This document shows positions 1 through 10,325 of a stretch of DNA of 16,957 nt, piece by piece. Every line of letters begins with the position of its first letter. Position 1 is the stretch's first letter. Where the stretch lies: assembly GCA_937891875.1 (NCBI GenBank), contig CALATR010000807.1, forward strand, positions 1 through 16,957, read 5' to 3'. The notes under the pieces were generated by a model. The model did no database searches. It was not told the origin of the DNA and worked only from the letters and a program-made list of their open reading frames with translations. This DNA is from an uncultured Pseudomonadota bacterium. Its GTDB lineage: Bacteria; Myxococcota_A; UBA796; GCA-2862545. The position numbers and the translations under genes were made by a program.

Positions 1-90
1 CCCTGCCTGCAGCAACGCGACTCCCCGCCAGCGGATCCGTGGGCCGCCACTCCCCTGCCCGCAGCACCGCGGTTCCTGCCAGCAGATCCC
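1..90. repeat. degenerate direct repeat, two visible copies, at left edge
   Basis: Bases 1-38 and about 53-89 are similar: both begin ccctgcc, share gcagca followed by cgcg, then gccagc, and end in gatcc, with a handful of substitutions and one single-base length difference. The period is about 52 bp. The stretch lies downstream of the mobA stop (97-99 on the minus strand), and I see no gene in 1-96. It may be the end of a longer intergenic repeat array continuing to the left, or just two related copies. No terminator hairpin with a T-tract is evident for the mltD-mobA transcript here. Confidence 0.5.
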
Positions 91-96
91 CGCCCC

Positions 97-639
97 TCAC
101 ACCTCCCCCGGCCGGTTCGCGTTCCGCATCCCCGCCTCCGACACCTCCGCAACCGCCGATCCCTCCACGAGTGCCCGCACCGGCGCCCCCGTCCGTGCCA
201 GCTCCCGTGCGCGCTGGAGGTCCGCGAACCTCACCGTCGCCAGCAGCGGATGCGTGCGGCTGGGGGAGCGGGCGTGGGCGGGGACCGGGGCGGCGAGGAG
301 CACGCCGACGTCCTCGGCGGTGAGGGCGGGCAGGTCGCAGGGGCAGACCAGGACGTCCTCGCCCGCGTGGGTCAGGGCCGTGACGACCCCGTGCAGGGGG
401 TGGGGCTCGCCGTCGTCGGGCTCGTGCACGACCGGGAGCGCGGCGCCGTCGGGCAGGTGCCATGGGGGGTCGGCGGGGTGGCCGCGGCGGATGAGGTACA
501 CGTCGAGCCCGGCCGCCGCCAGCACGTCCGCGATCCGGGCGGCCAGCGGCACGCCGTCTACAGGAATGAGGGCCTTGTCCCGGCCCATTCGCGACGAGCG
601 CCCCCCGGCGAGCACGTAGCCGCGGCGCACCCGACCCAC
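97..639 (-). CDS. mobA: molybdenum cofactor guanylyltransferase MobA
   Basis: MobA transfers GMP from GTP to molybdopterin-Mo to make the guanine dinucleotide cofactor used by DMSO-reductase-family enzymes; it acts in the cytoplasm. The 180-residue product has the family's nucleotide-binding signature at residues 10-24 (LAGGRSSRMGRDKAL). It also has PLHG at 81-84, the metal-binding Asp in CDLPAL (D102), a HPL segment at 130-132, and a C-terminal N-x-N-R-P-G-E (173-179) like the NxNxPxD/E of known MobA proteins. E. coli MobA is 194 residues, so this is a compact full-length form. The start is GTG at 639; a second GTG lies three codons in, and the LAGG motif forbids a later start. It begins 2 bp after the mltD stop, so translation is probably coupled. 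A related nucleotidyltransferase (MocA-like) is possible but the C-terminal motif favours MobA. Confidence 0.85.
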   Translation of the reverse strand: MGRVRRGYVLAGGRSSRMGRDKALIPVDGVPLAARIADVLAAAGLDVYLIRRGHPADPPWHLPDGAALPVVHEPDDGEPHPLHGVVTALTHAGEDVLVCPCDLPALTAEDVGVLLAAPVPAHARSPSRTHPLLATVRFADLQRARELARTGAPVRALVEGSAVAEVSEAGMRNANRPGEV

Positions 640-641
640 GG

Positions 642-2408
642 CTACTGCCGGATCTTCAGCGTCTGACCCGGATGGATGACGTCGCCCGACAGCCCGTTCC
701 AGCTGCGCAGGTCGGACACGCTGCAGCCCTGGCCCTGGGCGATGCGACCGAGGCTGTCGCCGGGGCGCACCTCGTACATCTTCCAGGTGGCCCGGTGGAT
801 GGTGAGCTGCTGGCCGACGCGGATGCCGTGCACGTCGGTGATCTTGTTCCAGCGCGCCAGGTCCTTGGTGCTCACGCCGTAGCGGCTGGCGATGCCCGAC
901 AGCGTGTCGCCGCGAGCGACCGTGTAGCTGACCGTGCGCTCCGCCGGGGCAACGGGGGCCGCGGCGACCGACGGCTTCTCCCCGCTGGTCACGACGGGCT
1001 GCGCGGCGTCGGGCCGGCTCGCCACGGGGGCGGTGCCCGAGGCCCCGTTCGACGGCACCAGCAGGGACATGCCGACCACGATGCGGTTCGCGTCCTGCAG
1101 GCGGTTCAGCTTGACCAGGGAGTCGGTCGACACGCCGTAGCGGCTGGCGATCACGCCCAGGGTCTCGCCCTTGCGCACGGTGTGCTGGGCGAAGCGGACC
1201 CGGTCAGTGGGCGGCACCTTGGCGAGCTTGGTCGCGAACGGCGCGCCGGAGCCGGCGGGCAGGGAGAGCAGGTAGCCCTCGACCGGGGTAGCGGTCCGGC
1301 GCAGCCCCGGGTTGAGCGCCTTGAGGTCGTCGACCGTCACCCCTGCAAGCTCGGCCAGCACGTCGAGCGCGGCCGCGCCGGTCACCTCCACCGTGTCGAT
1401 GGCGAGCGGGGGGTGCGGGTTGATCGTGAAGCCGTAGCGCTCGGCGTTCTTGGACAGGATCGCGGCCGCCATGAGCTTCGGCGGGTAGTTCGCGGTCTCC
1501 CGGGGCAGGTGCCCCCCGCGGGCCAGGGTCCAGAAGTCCTTCGAGCCGGCGCGCTGCATCGCCCCGCGCACCCGACCCGGACCCGCGTTGTACGCGCACC
1601 AGGCGAGCTCCCAGTCGCCCTTGAACATCCGATGCAGATCTTCGAGGTGGGCGACCGCGGCGTCCGTGGACTTGATGGGGTCGCGGCGGTCATCCACCCA
1701 CCAGTCGACCCGCAGGTCATACATGCGACCGGTCGCAGGCATGAACTGCCACAGGCCGCCGGCACCGGCGCTGGACAGGGCGTGAGGGTTGAAGCCGGAC
1801 TCGATCATCGACAGGTAGACGAGATCCTGGGGCAGGCCCTTGGCGGCCAGCTTCTCCCGCATCATCGGCTCGTAGCGGCCGCCGCGGTCCAGGTAGCGCT
1901 GAAAGTGGCGCCGGCCAGGACCGAGGAAATAGCGCATCCAACGCTGGACTTCGCGATCCGTCCGGATCGGGATGTCGAAGCTCTTCGGGTCCACCTCGGA
2001 CAGGCGCAGCGGGTCGACGGTGAGCGCCTCGTCCGGGGAGTCGTAGAGCTGGACCGGCACCTTGGGTGCGGCGAGCTCGTCCGACAGGGCGCCCTCGGCC
2101 AGCTCCACCTCGGCCTTCTCGGCCATCGCCTCGACCGCGTCGTCGGTCAGCACCTCACCCTCGAGGCGCGCCACCCAGGCCCAGATGCCCTCGACCGGGG
2201 GCTGGACCGCCGGGGCGTCCTCGAGCCCACCTTCCGTCGTGCGGCTGGGCTCCTGGGAGGACCGCGGCGGTACCGCCTGCTCCTCGGCCGGCGGCACGTC
2301 GTCCACCGGCACCCGATCCCCTTCCGTCCTGCCTTGTGCGGCAACAGATGGGGTGGTGCTCCACAAGAGCAAGGCCAGCAAGGTGCAAGCGGAAGCTGAC
2401 ACGACCAT
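642..2408 (-). CDS. mltD: membrane-bound lytic murein transglycosylase D-like (SLT + 3 LysM)
   Basis: Predicted periplasmic lytic transglycosylase that cleaves the MurNAc-GlcNAc bond of peptidoglycan. The 588-residue form has a signal peptide at 1-25 (hydrophobic LLALLLW, likely cleavage after SVAA). An acidic/proline-rich linker runs to about 140. The SLT domain (about 185-300) has catalytic Glu203 in MIESGFNP, GLWQFMPATG at 218-227 and AYNAGPGRV at 272-280. A degenerate LysM-like stretch lies at about 338-384, and three clear LysM repeats follow at about 408-451, 494-537 and 544-586. This is the MltD architecture. ATG 2408 was chosen because it puts the signal peptide at the N-terminus and has GGAG just upstream. 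An in-frame ATG at 2444 and an ORF open to 2615 would add a non-hydrophobic extension overlapping the divergent gene. No lipobox Cys is visible, so it is probably not a lipoprotein. It is divergent from the HEAT gene and the T2SS operon and probably co-transcribed with mobA. Confidence 0.9.
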   Translation of the reverse strand: MVVSASACTLLALLLWSTTPSVAAQGRTEGDRVPVDDVPPAEEQAVPPRSSQEPSRTTEGGLEDAPAVQPPVEGIWAWVARLEGEVLTDDAVEAMAEKAEVELAEGALSDELAAPKVPVQLYDSPDEALTVDPLRLSEVDPKSFDIPIRTDREVQRWMRYFLGPGRRHFQRYLDRGGRYEPMMREKLAAKGLPQDLVYLSMIESGFNPHALSSAGAGGLWQFMPATGRMYDLRVDWWVDDRRDPIKSTDAAVAHLEDLHRMFKGDWELAWCAYNAGPGRVRGAMQRAGSKDFWTLARGGHLPRETANYPPKLMAAAILSKNAERYGFTINPHPPLAIDTVEVTGAAALDVLAELAGVTVDDLKALNPGLRRTATPVEGYLLSLPAGSGAPFATKLAKVPPTDRVRFAQHTVRKGETLGVIASRYGVSTDSLVKLNRLQDANRIVVGMSLLVPSNGASGTAPVASRPDAAQPVVTSGEKPSVAAAPVAPAERTVSYTVARGDTLSGIASRYGVSTKDLARWNKITDVHGIRVGQQLTIHRATWKMYEVRPGDSLGRIAQGQGCSVSDLRSWNGLSGDVIHPGQTLKIRQ

Positions 2409-2454
2409 GGACTCCGGGGGGTGATTCCAGGCTCGCCGGCCCATAACGTGCCAT
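2409..2454. promoter_or_regulatory. short divergent intergenic region between mltD and HEAT-repeat gene
   Basis: These 46 bp separate the chosen starts of two divergently transcribed genes. On the minus strand GGAG ends 3 nt before the mltD ATG and can serve as its ribosome site. I cannot point to convincing -35/-10 boxes for either direction. Promoters must either overlap the coding starts or lie within the neighbouring gene, which suggests the two transcripts could interfere or be co-regulated. This is inference from layout only. Confidence 0.3.
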
Positions 2455-3687
2455 GTGGAACCCGTGCTCGTCTGGCTGCTGTTCCCAGTCTCTCTCGCCG
2501 GCACGGCCACGCTGCATGTCAGCGTGCCGCATGCCGCTGGTACCACTGAGGACATCGCCGTGCCGGATGGCGTCGGACCCTGCGCCCGCGACGATGGCTT
2601 CGTGCGCTGCGACACCGACGTCCCGATCCGGTTCCGCTGGGATGGCGCGGACGACTGGACCCTCTCCGGGGTGATGGTGGTGGCACCCGGTCAGACCGGC
2701 CGCGCATTCGTCCTGACCGCCCCGCGGGAAGAGGACGAACAAGCGGCATTCCTGCAGGCCCTGCTCGACGACGTCCAGGTCGACCGGCACGAGATCACCC
2801 GCCTGCGCGAGCTCACCGTCTACACCTCCGACTGGACCCCACCCTACCCGACCCGCGCCGCCCTGCAGGCCCACACCGCCCTGCTCCGCCACCGCGACGC
2901 CAAGGTCCGCCGGGAGGCGCTGGAGGGACTGCATCCCTTCGTCGCCGGGACCTCCTTCGACCCCACCCCCCGCGAGGCCCCCTCCCCGCTCTACGTCGAA
3001 GATCTCGACGCCCTGGCCATGGATCCGGACGTCGGCGTGCGCAAGCGCCTGGCGCGGATCCTCCGCGACGCCCGCCCCGACATTCCCCGGCAGGACGTCG
3101 CCCGGCTCCTGGAGCTGCTGCTGCAGGATCCCCACGCTGGCGTGCGCCGCGCTGCGGTGGTCGGACTGACCGGTGCCGTCGACCGGGACGCGATGACCGC
3201 GGAGCATGCCTGGTCCCTGGTGCTCGCCAGGGTCCCCGAGCCGCCCCCCGCCGGACGCGCGGCCGCCAACCAGCTCGCCTCCCTGCGCTCGAGGCTGCTG
3301 CGCGAGGGCACCGAGGTGGACGTGGTCGCCGCCCTGGAGCTGGTGCTCGCCCACCACCCGGAGCGCGCCTGGCGCGTGTGGTCGACCTGGAAGCAGGAGC
3401 TGCCCGTCAAGGAGGCCTGGATCCGCCGGCTGCTCGACGACACCGTGGGCATGGATCCGGTGCTGGTGGGTCACTGGCAGGAGCACGCATCCGACGTGCT
3501 GGACCGCGTCGTCGCCGAGTGGACCCCCGAGCGCCACCCCGAGCGCGCCGACCTCCTGCGCCGCCTGCGCGATGCCCCCGCCGAGCCCGCCGCCGACCCG
3601 TCCTCCGCGGTCAGTGAGGGCAACCCGGAAGAGCCCGCGGCCGATGACAGCCTGTCAGGCCCCCCGGAGGCACCTCCCGGCCCATGA
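2455..3687 (+). CDS. predicted secreted HEAT-repeat protein, function unknown
   Basis: I recognise no specific family. The 410-residue product starts with a hydrophobic segment (residues 4-19) that reads as a signal peptide. A small domain at about 20-90 follows, with a possible disulphide pair (C43, C52). Helical repeats at about 135-245 have the spacing and D-x-x-V-R-x-x-A pattern of HEAT repeats (HRDAKVRREALEGL at 146-159, DVGVRKRLARIL at 192-203, DPHAGVRRAAVVGL at 225-238). A proline/acid-rich low-complexity tail runs from about 372. HEAT repeats usually mediate protein binding, so a scaffold or adaptor role in the envelope is an inference. The GTG at 2455 is the first start after an in-frame stop at 2422; it has no good ribosome site, and GTG 2464 is an alternative. 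The gene is 96 bp upstream of gspC on the same strand, so it may belong to the T2SS transcript. Confidence 0.7.
   Translation: MEPVLVWLLFPVSLAGTATLHVSVPHAAGTTEDIAVPDGVGPCARDDGFVRCDTDVPIRFRWDGADDWTLSGVMVVAPGQTGRAFVLTAPREEDEQAAFLQALLDDVQVDRHEITRLRELTVYTSDWTPPYPTRAALQAHTALLRHRDAKVRREALEGLHPFVAGTSFDPTPREAPSPLYVEDLDALAMDPDVGVRKRLARILRDARPDIPRQDVARLLELLLQDPHAGVRRAAVVGLTGAVDRDAMTAEHAWSLVLARVPEPPPAGRAAANQLASLRSRLLREGTEVDVVAALELVLAHHPERAWRVWSTWKQELPVKEAWIRRLLDDTVGMDPVLVGHWQEHASDVLDRVVAEWTPERHPERADLLRRLRDAPAEPAADPSSAVSEGNPEEPAADDSLSGPPEAPPGP
3645..3657. repeat. 13-bp perfect inverted repeat
   Basis: TGACAG-C-CTGTCA is a perfect palindrome with a one-base centre. It lies in the last codons of the HEAT-repeat gene, about 125 bp upstream of the gspC start. 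A GGAGG/CCTCC inverted repeat (3666-3677, 2-nt spacer) follows closely, but without a T-tract, so this is not a typical intrinsic terminator. It could be an operator for the T2SS operon or chance in coding sequence; nothing else in the window repeats it. Confidence 0.3.
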
Positions 3688-3783
3688 CACAATGTCGGAG
3701 TGTGCTTCAGAAATGCGTCAGGATCGGGGCCGATGGCATGGTCCGGTCCTTGCAGGGAACCAGGCAGTCCAACTGGAGCTGCC
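3688..3783 (+). promoter_or_regulatory. intergenic leader upstream of gspC with its ribosome binding site
   Basis: This 96-bp gap precedes the T2SS operon. GGAG at 3775-3778 sits 5 nt before the gspC ATG and decides that start over the upstream in-frame GTG at 3700. The gap is the most likely place for an operon promoter if gspC is not simply read through from the HEAT gene. No clear sigma-70 or sigma-54 boxes are visible to me. Confidence 0.35.
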
Positions 3784-4767
3784 ATGAAGCGCTGGCTGCT
3801 GCCCATCGCCCTGCTCATCCTCGGGACCCTCCTCGCCGTCGGCGCGGGCTGGGGGACCAACCTGGCCCTGGGTGCTGCGATCGGCCTCAAGGAGGGCGAG
3901 AGCCTCGAGACCGTCCGACCCGGTGCCCGACCGGCTGGTGACGGCGACGCGGTCGCCGATGGCGATGACGAGGACGGCGACACCGCCGACGACGGGGAGC
4001 GCCCCGCGGCCGCGGGAGCCATGGCCGACAGCGCGCCGCGCGGCCTGGACCGCAAGACCTACATCTCCGCCATCATGGCGCGGAACATCTTCGACAGCAC
4101 CGCCATCGGCCTGGTCGACGAGCCGCCGCCCTGCGAGGGCGAGAACTGCGAGTACGAGGCCAGCGACCTGCCGGTCGTGCTGCTCGCCACCGTCGTCGCC
4201 GAGCCCATGGAGCTGTCGGCCGCCCTGCTGATGCTCGAGAACTCCAACGAGACCAACGGCTACGGCGTCGGCGACAAGATCCTCGACGCGACCATCACGC
4301 GGATCGAGACCGAGCGGGTGATCGTGCAGCGCGGCGACGGCCGGGAGGAGTTCATCCTCGCCACCGAGCAGGCCGCCAGCAGCCGCAACGACGGCGTCGC
4401 CTCCGCCGAGCCCACCGGCGAGGAGGGGATCAGCAAGGTCAGCGAGGAGGAGTACGTCATCTCCCGCGAGCTCGTCGACCAGACCCTGTCCGACCTCGAC
4501 GCCGTGTCCAAGATGGCCCGCGCCCGTCCCCACAAGGACGGCGACGGCAACGTCGACGGCTTCCGCCTCTCGGGCGTCCGTCGCAACAAGCTGCTCTACC
4601 AGATCGGCATCCGCTCCGGCGATGTCGTGCACTCGGTCAACGGCCAGCCGCTCACCTCCATGCAGGAGGCCATGGGCGCGTGGCAGGGCATGCAGAACAG
4701 TTCCGCCTTCGAGTTCGAGATCACCCGGCGCGGTCAGAAGAAGACCATGAAGTACAACATCCGCTGA
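3784..4767 (+). CDS. gspC: type II secretion system protein GspC
   Basis: GspC is the inner-membrane clamp that reaches across the periplasm to the N0 domain of the GspD secretin and helps recruit substrates. The 327-residue product has a very short cytoplasmic N-terminus and one transmembrane helix (about 4-30). An Asp/Gly-rich acidic linker (50-72) follows, then a homology region (about 92-195: ARNIFDS, VVLLATVVAE, YGVGDKI). A C-terminal PDZ domain (about 262-325) is marked by RRNKLLYQIGIRSGDVVHSVNG. A CEGENC motif (C117, C122) in the homology region could form a disulphide. ATG 3784 is supported by GGAG 5 nt upstream and places the membrane helix at the N-terminus; an upstream in-frame GTG (3700) would add 28 non-hydrophobic residues. 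It is the first T2SS gene and lies 70 bp before gspD. Confidence 0.93.
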   Translation: MKRWLLPIALLILGTLLAVGAGWGTNLALGAAIGLKEGESLETVRPGARPAGDGDAVADGDDEDGDTADDGERPAAAGAMADSAPRGLDRKTYISAIMARNIFDSTAIGLVDEPPPCEGENCEYEASDLPVVLLATVVAEPMELSAALLMLENSNETNGYGVGDKILDATITRIETERVIVQRGDGREEFILATEQAASSRNDGVASAEPTGEEGISKVSEEEYVISRELVDQTLSDLDAVSKMARARPHKDGDGNVDGFRLSGVRRNKLLYQIGIRSGDVVHSVNGQPLTSMQEAMGAWQGMQNSSAFEFEITRRGQKKTMKYNIR

Positions 4768-4789
4768 CTGAAAAGCAGCCCTTCACGCC

Positions 4790-4805
4790 GACTCTCGGAC
4801 TCTCG
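4790..4805 (+). repeat. 8-bp tandem duplication in the gspC-gspD gap
   Basis: GACTCTCG occurs twice head-to-tail in the 70-bp gap between gspC and gspD (4768-4837). The rest of that gap is pyrimidine-rich with no hairpin or gene. The gspD ribosome site is weak (AAGAG about 8 nt before the ATG). The repeat is probably a small slippage duplication. Confidence 0.3.
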
Positions 4806-4837
4806 TCCCCTTCTCCCCCCAAGCAAGAGCGACCTCG

Positions 4838-7311
4838 ATGATCCTCGCCCTTCGCAACGCCGCATCCCACACCCCCGGCTGGTCCCGGTGGCTGCTCGCG
4901 GCCGTCCTGTTGTCCGTGGCCACGGCCGTCGTGTCCCCGTCCCAGGTGGCGCACGCCCAGGATGACACCCGCCAGAAGCCGCCCGAGTCGCTCAACGACG
5001 GCGACAAGCTCCAGCTCAACTACTTCAACGTCGAGCTGGCCGAGGTCGTGAAGTTCTTCATGGACCTGCGCGGGGAGAACTACATCACCGCGGAGTCCCA
5101 GGCGCTGAAGGAGAAGGTGACCATCGTCACCCAGAAGCCCGTCACCAAGGGCGCCGCCTGGCAGGCCTTCCTCTCGGCCCTGCAGGTCAACGGCTACACG
5201 CTGGTCCGCACCGGCAGCTACTACAAGATCATCAAGGCCAACGAGGCGGTCCAGGCGCCCCTGCCCGTCCGGTCGGGCAGCGACTCGATCCCCTACTCGG
5301 ATCAGGTGATCACCCAGCTGCTGCCGCTGGACAACATCTCGGTCAACGACGTGCAGAGCGTCGTCAACGCGCTGAAGAGCCCCAACGGCAACATCATCGC
5401 GTACAACCCGACGAACACGCTGATCATCACCGACCATGCCTACAACGTGCGCAAGGTCTGGGAGGTCATCAACGAGCTGGACGTGGGCGCGCCCAAGGCG
5501 ACCATGGCCTTCGTGCAGCTGCAGTTCGCCGACGCGACCGAGATCCAGTCGATCATCACCGAGCTGTACGGGGTCGGCGAGGAGTCCGCCGCGGCCCAGC
5601 AGGAGGACACCCGCTCCCGCCGTCGCTCCCGCCGCCGCCGCAACGACGACGACGCCGCCACCGCCAACTCGGGCGCCGTCTCCGCGGGCAAGGCGTCCAA
5701 GTACATCGACAAGATCATCGCCGACGAGCGGACCAACGCCCTCATCGTGCTCGCCAACGAGGAGGGGCACAAGGCGGTGCTGGAGCTGGTCGATCAGCTC
5801 GACAAGGACACGACCGGCAAGTACGGCAGCCAGATCAACGTGGTTCGCCTGGAGCAGGCCAAGGCCCAGGACGTGGTCGACGTGCTCTCCCGCCTGTCCG
5901 AGGGTGGCAACTCCTCCGGCAGCACCCGCCGGCCGACCACGACGCGCACCCCGACCAACCGGGGCGCGGCGGCGGCCCAGCAGGGCGGCGAGGAGGGCTT
6001 CGGCGCCATCGCCGCCTTCGACTCGGGGATGCGGATCGCCCACGACGAGGCGACCAACAGCCTGGTCATCATCGCCTCTCCCGACGACTTCAAGGTCGTC
6101 AAGAAGGTCATCGACGAGCTCGACCGCGTGCGCAAGCAGGTCTTCGTGGACGCCGTCATCATGGAGATCAGCTCCGACGACAGCCTCGACTTCGGCATGG
6201 GCCTGCACGGCCCTCTGGGCGTCGACATCAACGATCCCAGCAGCTTCGACCCTTCCACCGAGCCCTTCGGGTTGATGTCCGGAAGCCTCGGACAGAGCTC
6301 CGCTCTCGGCCTGTCCACCGACCTGCTCTCCGGCCTCGCCATGGGCGTGTTCGGCCCGTCCATCGACGTGCCCACCGCCACCGGCGACACCCTCTCGATC
6401 CCCGCGTTCGGCATCGTGCTGCAGGCGATCAAGACCTACTCGGGCGCCGAGGTGGTCTCCAACCCCAACCTGCTGACCCTGGACAACGCCGAGGCGAAGA
6501 TCGTGGTCGGCCGCAAGGTGCCGTTCCCGACGAACACCTCCTTCAACAACCTCGGCCAGCCGATCGTCACCTTCACCCGCGAGGACGTGGCGGTCTCCCT
6601 GGAGCTGACCCCGCGGATCAACTCCGAGAACTACGTCACCCTCGAGGTCCGGGTGGAGGTCAGCGAGGTCGAGCCCAGCGACAGCGACCTCGACCCCCTC
6701 CTGTCGGGCGGCCCGGTCACCTCCAAGCGCGAGGTCGAGACCACAGCACTCGTGAAGGACAACCAGACCGTCGTGCTCGGCGGCCTCGTGGGCACGACCG
6801 AGACCGAGGTCGAGACCAAGGTGCCGATCCTCGGCGACGTGCCGCTGGTCGGCGCGCTCTTCCGCGGTCGCCGGGTCGAGGCGCGCAAGTCGAACCTGCT
6901 CATCTTCCTGACGCCGCACATCGTCGAGGACGGTGACGACATGGTCGAGATCATGCGCATCAAGGAGGCCCAGTTCCGGGAGTTCCGCCGCCGCTTCTAC
7001 GGCAAGTCCCGCGAGCAGGCCTACGAGGAGGTCCAGAACCTGCTCAAGTTCAGCATGAACATCGTGGACAAGGAGTCGCTGTACCGCGGCAACCCCGTCC
7101 CCCAGGACAACGTGCGCACCCTGCACGACGACGACGCCAACACCAGCAGCGGCTCGCGCGAGTACGGCCGCGGCGACAGCGACCCCAACGTGCTGCCCAG
7201 CACCGACACCCAGCCCATGCCGCCCGGCGTCATCGTCGTGCCCGAGGACGCCGATCCCGAGGATCTGGCCGTGCCCGAGACCGGCGACGACAACACCGAC
7301 GGGGGCAACTG

Positions 7312-7312
<1 letters not shown>
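4838..7312 (+). CDS. gspD: type II secretion system secretin GspD
   Basis: Outer-membrane secretin, the multimeric gated channel through which folded substrates leave the periplasm. The 824-residue precursor has a signal peptide at 1-40 (LLAAVLLSVATA core, cleavage after AHA). The domains in order are N0 (about 57-135), N1 (about 155-216), N2 (about 220-325), N3 (about 330-430) and the secretin barrel (about 433-697). The signature VPILGDVPLVGALF is at 662-675 and the LLIFLTPHIV strand at 687-696. N2 carries an insert at 248-283 with a poly-Arg run (RSRRRSRRRR) followed by Asp/Ala. N3 carries a Thr/Arg/Gly/Gln insert at 353-386, where the constriction loop normally lies. The barrel is followed by about 125 residues ending in a Pro/Asp-rich tail, which could hold a pilotin-binding segment; no pilotin gene is seen. 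The TGA stop shares one base with the gspE ATG. Confidence 0.96.
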
Positions 7313-9030
<1,718 letters not shown>

Positions 9031-9039
9031 GGGGGTTTC

Positions 9040-10287
9040 ATGGCGGTCTTCGAGTACAGAGGGTTCGACAAGGCGGGCAAGGCCGTCAACGGCATCATCG
9101 ATGCGGACAACCCCAAGGTCGCCCGCGGTCGGCTGCGCAAGCAGGCCATCTACCCGACCGAGATCCACCTCCAGAAGAAGGGGCGCGGCGGCGTGCGCGG
9201 CTCCGGTCTGGACATGGAGGTGGACTTCGCGAAGTACTTCCAGTTCGTCAGCGGCCGGGACATCTCCATCCTGACCCGCCAGATGGCGACGCTGCTGGGC
9301 GCGTCCGTGCCCATGGCCGAGACCCTGACCGCACTGGTCGACCAGTCCGAGAAGCAGAAGCTCAAGGTCACCCTGTCCGAGGTCAAGGAGCGGGTGAACG
9401 AGGGCAGCACCCTCGCCGACGCGCTGGGCAAGCACCCGCGGATCTTCAACAGCCTGTTCGTGCAGATGGTGCGCGCGGGCGAGCGCTCCGGCGCCCTGTC
9501 CCAGGTCCTGCTCCGCCTCGCGACGTTCAACGAGGCCCAGGTCAAGCTGCGCGGCAAGGTCCAGGGCGCGATGCTCTACCCGATCCTGATGGCCATCATC
9601 GGGGTCGGCATCCTGACCGGCCTGTTCTACTTCATCGTGCCCCAGATGCGGGACCTGCTGGAGAGCGTCAACGGCAACGACGCCACCCTGCCCATCCCGA
9701 CCATGATCGTCTTCTTCATCGGAGACGCCCTGACGTCCGGCCTCGCCTGCGTCTTCGGCGTGTTCGCCATCATCGGCTTCTTCGGGTTCCGCTGGTACGT
9801 GCGCAACAACGGCAAGAAGTGGTGGCACGCCGTCCTGTTGAAGGTGCCGCTGCTGGGCAAGCTCAACCGCATGATCGCGGTCAGCCGCTTCTGCCGCACC
9901 CTCGCCACCCTGCTGGTCTCCGGCGTGCCGATCATCTCGGCCCTCGGCATCGTCAAGGACGTCGTCGGCAACGTGATCATCCAGGAAGCGGTCGAGAGCG
10001 CCAGCAAGAACATCCAGGAAGGCCAGTCCATCGCGGCCCCGCTCAAGAAGTCCGGTCAGTTCCCGCCCATGGTCATCCACATGATCGCCATCGGGGAGCG
10101 CACCGGCGAGCTGGAGTCCATGTTGGTGAATGTCGCGGATGCCTACGAGTCGGAAGTCGATGCCACGATCGAAGGTCTGACCGGCCTTCTCGGGCCATTG
10201 ATGATCGTGGCGATGGGTGGCGCGGTCTTCTTCGTCGCCCTCGGCATGCTGCTCCCGCTGGCCAACCTCACGTCCCAGTTCCAGTGA
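9040..10287 (+). CDS. gspF: type II secretion system inner-membrane protein GspF
   Basis: Polytopic inner-membrane platform protein that contacts GspE and GspL and is thought to lift pseudopilin subunits into the pilus. The 415-residue product has two T2SSF domains (about 76-199 and 279-400), each with the family's TRQMATLL / CRTLATLL start and an AGERSG / IGERTGELE motif. Three transmembrane segments lie at about 176-200, 230-252 and 382-406. Length and topology are normal. The ATG is preceded by an AGGGGG stretch 4 nt upstream. A 49-bp gap, less GC-rich than its surroundings at its start, separates it from gspG. Confidence 0.96.
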   Translation: MAVFEYRGFDKAGKAVNGIIDADNPKVARGRLRKQAIYPTEIHLQKKGRGGVRGSGLDMEVDFAKYFQFVSGRDISILTRQMATLLGASVPMAETLTALVDQSEKQKLKVTLSEVKERVNEGSTLADALGKHPRIFNSLFVQMVRAGERSGALSQVLLRLATFNEAQVKLRGKVQGAMLYPILMAIIGVGILTGLFYFIVPQMRDLLESVNGNDATLPIPTMIVFFIGDALTSGLACVFGVFAIIGFFGFRWYVRNNGKKWWHAVLLKVPLLGKLNRMIAVSRFCRTLATLLVSGVPIISALGIVKDVVGNVIIQEAVESASKNIQEGQSIAAPLKKSGQFPPMVIHMIAIGERTGELESMLVNVADAYESEVDATIEGLTGLLGPLMIVAMGGAVFFVALGMLLPLANLTSQFQ

Positions 10288-10325
10288 TTCAACCCGAGTT
10301 ATCTCTACTTTCAGCCCGTCCCTCC

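Noticed and set aside
2409..2615. N-terminal extension of mltD up to 2615
   Set aside because: It would overlap the divergent gene and bury the signal peptide 69 residues inside; ATG 2408 with GGAG upstream is better.
2155..3537. 460-codon open frame on the minus strand opposite the HEAT-repeat gene
   Set aside because: No signal peptide or motif. It runs into mltD in another frame, while the plus-strand frame has a signal peptide and HEAT pattern.
3666..3677. Intrinsic terminator after the HEAT-repeat gene
   Set aside because: The inverted repeat has only a 2-nt loop, lies before the stop codon and lacks a T-tract.
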